From positions 1 through 15,965 of the forward strand of contig JAZUAS010000076.1 in assembly GCA_045638125.1 (NCBI GenBank): DNA of 15,965 bases, given 5' to 3'. Shown here piece after piece: positions 14,203 through 15,965 of the stretch (the first letter of the stretch is position 1; each line of letters begins with the position of its first letter). This stretch comes from SVTX01 sp045638125 (GTDB lineage Bacteria > Bacillota > Clostridia > Oscillospirales > CAG-272). The notes beneath the pieces were generated by a model that saw nothing but the letters and a program-made list of their open reading frames with translations, was not told where the DNA came from and did not search any database. Position numbers and translations under genes: made by a program.

Positions 14203-14252
14203 ATAGAATGGATTTGTATGTGACATTAATATATAAATGAGAGGTGTACACG

Positions 14253-14864
14253 TTGAACATCTATACCCTTTCTCCAAGGTCATTTGCTTCAAATTGTTAT
14301 ATCCTTATTAATGACGGACACGCGGCGGTCATCGATCCCGGCGTGGATGCCGAAGAAATTCTGCGTCTTGTTGAAAATAAAGGTGCAACACTTGAAAGCA
14401 TCATTTTGACCCATGGACATTTTGATCATATAACATCGCTGGACCATCTTCGAGATCTGACGGGTGCGCTCGCTTACATCCACCAGGATGACAATGAGAT
14501 GCTCTCGGACGGAAAGAAGAACGCTCACTCGTTGTTCTTCGGTGATGATAAGAAGTGGCGTCCGGCAGAAAAATTACTCGAGGACGGCGACAAGATTACC
14601 CTTGGCGGTGAGACTATGAAAGTCATATCCACTCCGGGTCACTCAAAGGGTTCGATCTGTCTCCTTGGCGACTGTTTTCTGATTACCGGCGACACGCTTT
14701 TTGCAAACGGGTACGGTCGATTCGATCTTCACGGTGGCAATCCAAGCACGCTGGTAAGGTCTCTTAAATCTTTGCGTGAGCTTGATCAAGATCTTATCAT
14801 CTACCCCGGTCACGGAGAATCTGCACGGCTTGGCTCTGCACTTGATAATTTAATTTATTTTTAA
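14253..14864 (+). CDS. MBL-fold metallo-hydrolase (glyoxalase II-like)
   Basis: A 203-residue metallo-beta-lactamase-fold enzyme with the full dinuclear metal set: THGHFDH (53-59; His54, His56, Asp58, His59), His130 in TPGHSKGS, Asp147 in TGDTLF, and His187 in YPGHGE. GRFD (155-158) follows the Asp147 motif. The size and the lack of an extra C-terminal domain match the small YcbL/glyoxalase II-like group, which hydrolyse thioesters or related small molecules; the substrate is unproven. The frame is open to a GTG at 14244, but GAGAGG (14239-14244) overlaps that codon and sits at the right distance from TTG 14253, so TTG is chosen. It precedes gltX by 26 bases on the same strand and is probably co-transcribed with it. 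Confidence 0.9.
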   Translation: MNIYTLSPRSFASNCYILINDGHAAVIDPGVDAEEILRLVENKGATLESIILTHGHFDHITSLDHLRDLTGALAYIHQDDNEMLSDGKKNAHSLFFGDDKKWRPAEKLLEDGDKITLGGETMKVISTPGHSKGSICLLGDCFLITGDTLFANGYGRFDLHGGNPSTLVRSLKSLRELDQDLIIYPGHGESARLGSALDNLIYF

Positions 14865-14890
14865 TTTATTGCATAAGGAAGGATAAAAAT

Positions 14891-15965
14891 ATGGATTATA
14901 ATCGTTTAGCGGAATTGCTTTTTCCTCACATTCAGGAAACTCCTGCCGATATTGAGGCAAGATACCCCTCGAGAAATCTCCCCGAGGGCGCAAAGGTGAC
15001 CAGATTTGCTCCCAGCCCCACAGGATTCGTTCACTTTGGCGGACTCTTCCCCTCCACCGTTGGCGAGAGACTGGCACATCAGTCGGGCGGTGTTTTCTAC
15101 CTCAGAATTGAGGATACCGATGCAAAGCGTGAGGTCGAGGGCGCGGCAGAGGGACTTATCAAGACCCTTGCAAAATACGGAATCAACTTCGACGAGGGTG
15201 CGATCCTCGACGAAAACGGAAATATAGCAGACAAGGGAGCATACGGCCCCTACAAGCAGAGCCAGAGAGGCCCTATCTATCAGACCTATGCAAAGCAGAT
15301 GGTTCGCGAGGGCAAGGCTTACCCCTGCTTCACAACAGAAGAGGAGCTTGACGAATTACAGGCAGTAAACAAGAAGGAAGAGATCAAGAACACCGACTGG
15401 CAGGCAGAGGCAGAGGCAAAAAAAGCCGCTATGCTTGCAGGCCGCAAGTTCACTATGGAAGAGGTTGAGGCACATCTTGCGGCAGGTCACCCCTTCGTGC
15501 TTCGTATGCTCGCAAACGGTGACCCCGAAAAGAAGACCAAGTTCACCGACCTTGTAAAGGGCAACCTTGAAATTCCCGAAAATGACGAGGACTTCGTGCT
15601 TCTCAAGTCCGACGGAATCCCCACCTACCACTTTGCTCATGCAGTTGACGATCATCTTATGGGCACGACCCACGTTATCCGCGGTGAGGAATGGCTCCCC
15701 AGCCTCGCAAAACACATTCAGCTTTTCTCCGCTCTTGGCTTTAAACTTCCCAAGTATCTCCACATCGCCCAGATCATGCGACTTGACGAGGAAGGCAACA
15801 AGAAGAAGCTCTCCAAGAGAGATATGGGCGCGAATATGGACGACTACACCCGTATGGGTTATTGCCCCGAGCCAGTTTGCGAGTACATCATGACTCTTCT
15901 TAACTCCAACTACGAGGAGTGGCACATGCAGAACGCAGACAAGCCTTACACCGACTTCCCCTTTA
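14891..15965 (+). CDS. gltX: Glutamyl-tRNA synthetase (partial, runs off the right edge)
   Basis: The first 358 codons of a class I synthetase that attaches glutamate to tRNA-Glu. It shows RFAPSPTGFVHFGGLF (38-53) with the HIGH-equivalent HFGG, FYLRIEDTDAKR, YGPYKQSQRGPIYQTYA, VIRGEEWLPSLAKHIQLF, and KKLSKRD (305-311) as the KMSKS loop. The C-terminal anticodon-binding part lies beyond the window. AAGGAAGG about 12 bases before the ATG at 14891 supports the start; an extension of about 35 residues before the catalytic core is present. Whether it is discriminating or also charges tRNA-Gln cannot be told. No T-box precedes it, unlike leuS. Confidence 0.96.
   Translation, partial: MDYNRLAELLFPHIQETPADIEARYPSRNLPEGAKVTRFAPSPTGFVHFGGLFPSTVGERLAHQSGGVFYLRIEDTDAKREVEGAAEGLIKTLAKYGINFDEGAILDENGNIADKGAYGPYKQSQRGPIYQTYAKQMVREGKAYPCFTTEEELDELQAVNKKEEIKNTDWQAEAEAKKAAMLAGRKFTMEEVEAHLAAGHPFVLRMLANGDPEKKTKFTDLVKGNLEIPENDEDFVLLKSDGIPTYHFAHAVDDHLMGTTHVIRGEEWLPSLAKHIQLFSALGFKLPKYLHIAQIMRLDEEGNKKKLSKRDMGANMDDYTRMGYCPEPVCEYIMTLLNSNYEEWHMQNADKPYTDFPF

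Noticed and set aside
15356..15925. Minus-strand open frame near the right edge
   Set aside because: Antisense to gltX, whose reading frame is uninterrupted and carries the synthetase motifs.

Overview
The window looks like chromosome from a spore-forming member of the Clostridia (Firmicutes/Bacillota), probably gut- or rumen-associated. Reasons: a SpoIIP sporulation protein, a T-box riboswitch on leuS, a GAAC-N4-GTTC (Gram-positive LexA type) SOS box, strong AGGAGG-like ribosome binding sites, many near-consensus sigma-A promoters with 17-base spacers, AT-rich intergenic DNA and moderate-GC genes. No 16S rRNA or other taxonomic marker is present, so this is inference. No tRNA, rRNA, CRISPR array, insertion sequence or prophage was seen.

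Layout. 1-135: the first codons of a gene on the minus strand diverge from a small SLOG-superfamily nucleotide-binding protein (136-465, +), with a palindromic operator-like site between them. 501-2917 (-): mannonate dehydratase uxuA behind an SOS-regulated Y-family DNA polymerase (dinB). 3144-3815 (+): a PAP2-family membrane phosphatase. 3880-6620 (-): ribosomal protein S21 (rpsU) and leucyl-tRNA synthetase (leuS), the latter behind a complete T-box leader at about 6660-6915. 6997-8956 (-): a two-gene unit of a DHH/DHHA2 phosphoesterase (like family II inorganic pyrophosphatase) and a PHP-domain phosphoesterase. 9055-9852 (-): an XRE-S24 self-cleaving repressor, divergent from a small membrane protein (10166-10474, +). 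10582-11676 (-): spoIIP. 12023-14092 (+): a large orphan peptide-binding lipoprotein. 14253-15965 (+): an MBL-fold hydrolase followed by gltX, which runs off the right edge.

How the parts relate. Most units are small and self-contained, each with its own promoter and often a hairpin terminator. Three look strongly regulated: dinB by LexA (a perfect 32-base palindrome containing the SOS box, beside the -10), leuS by tRNA-Leu charging (T-box, likely CTC specifier), and the S24 repressor/small membrane protein pair by repeated TTTCCGAAA-type sites between their promoters. That last pair is the best candidate for an undescribed module: a stress-cleavable repressor that may control a roughly 100-residue membrane protein. 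Two other oddities: LeuRS carries KMGKR in place of KMSKS together with a changed threonine-rich editing motif, and the SLOG gene shares an operator-bearing divergent promoter with an unseen neighbour.
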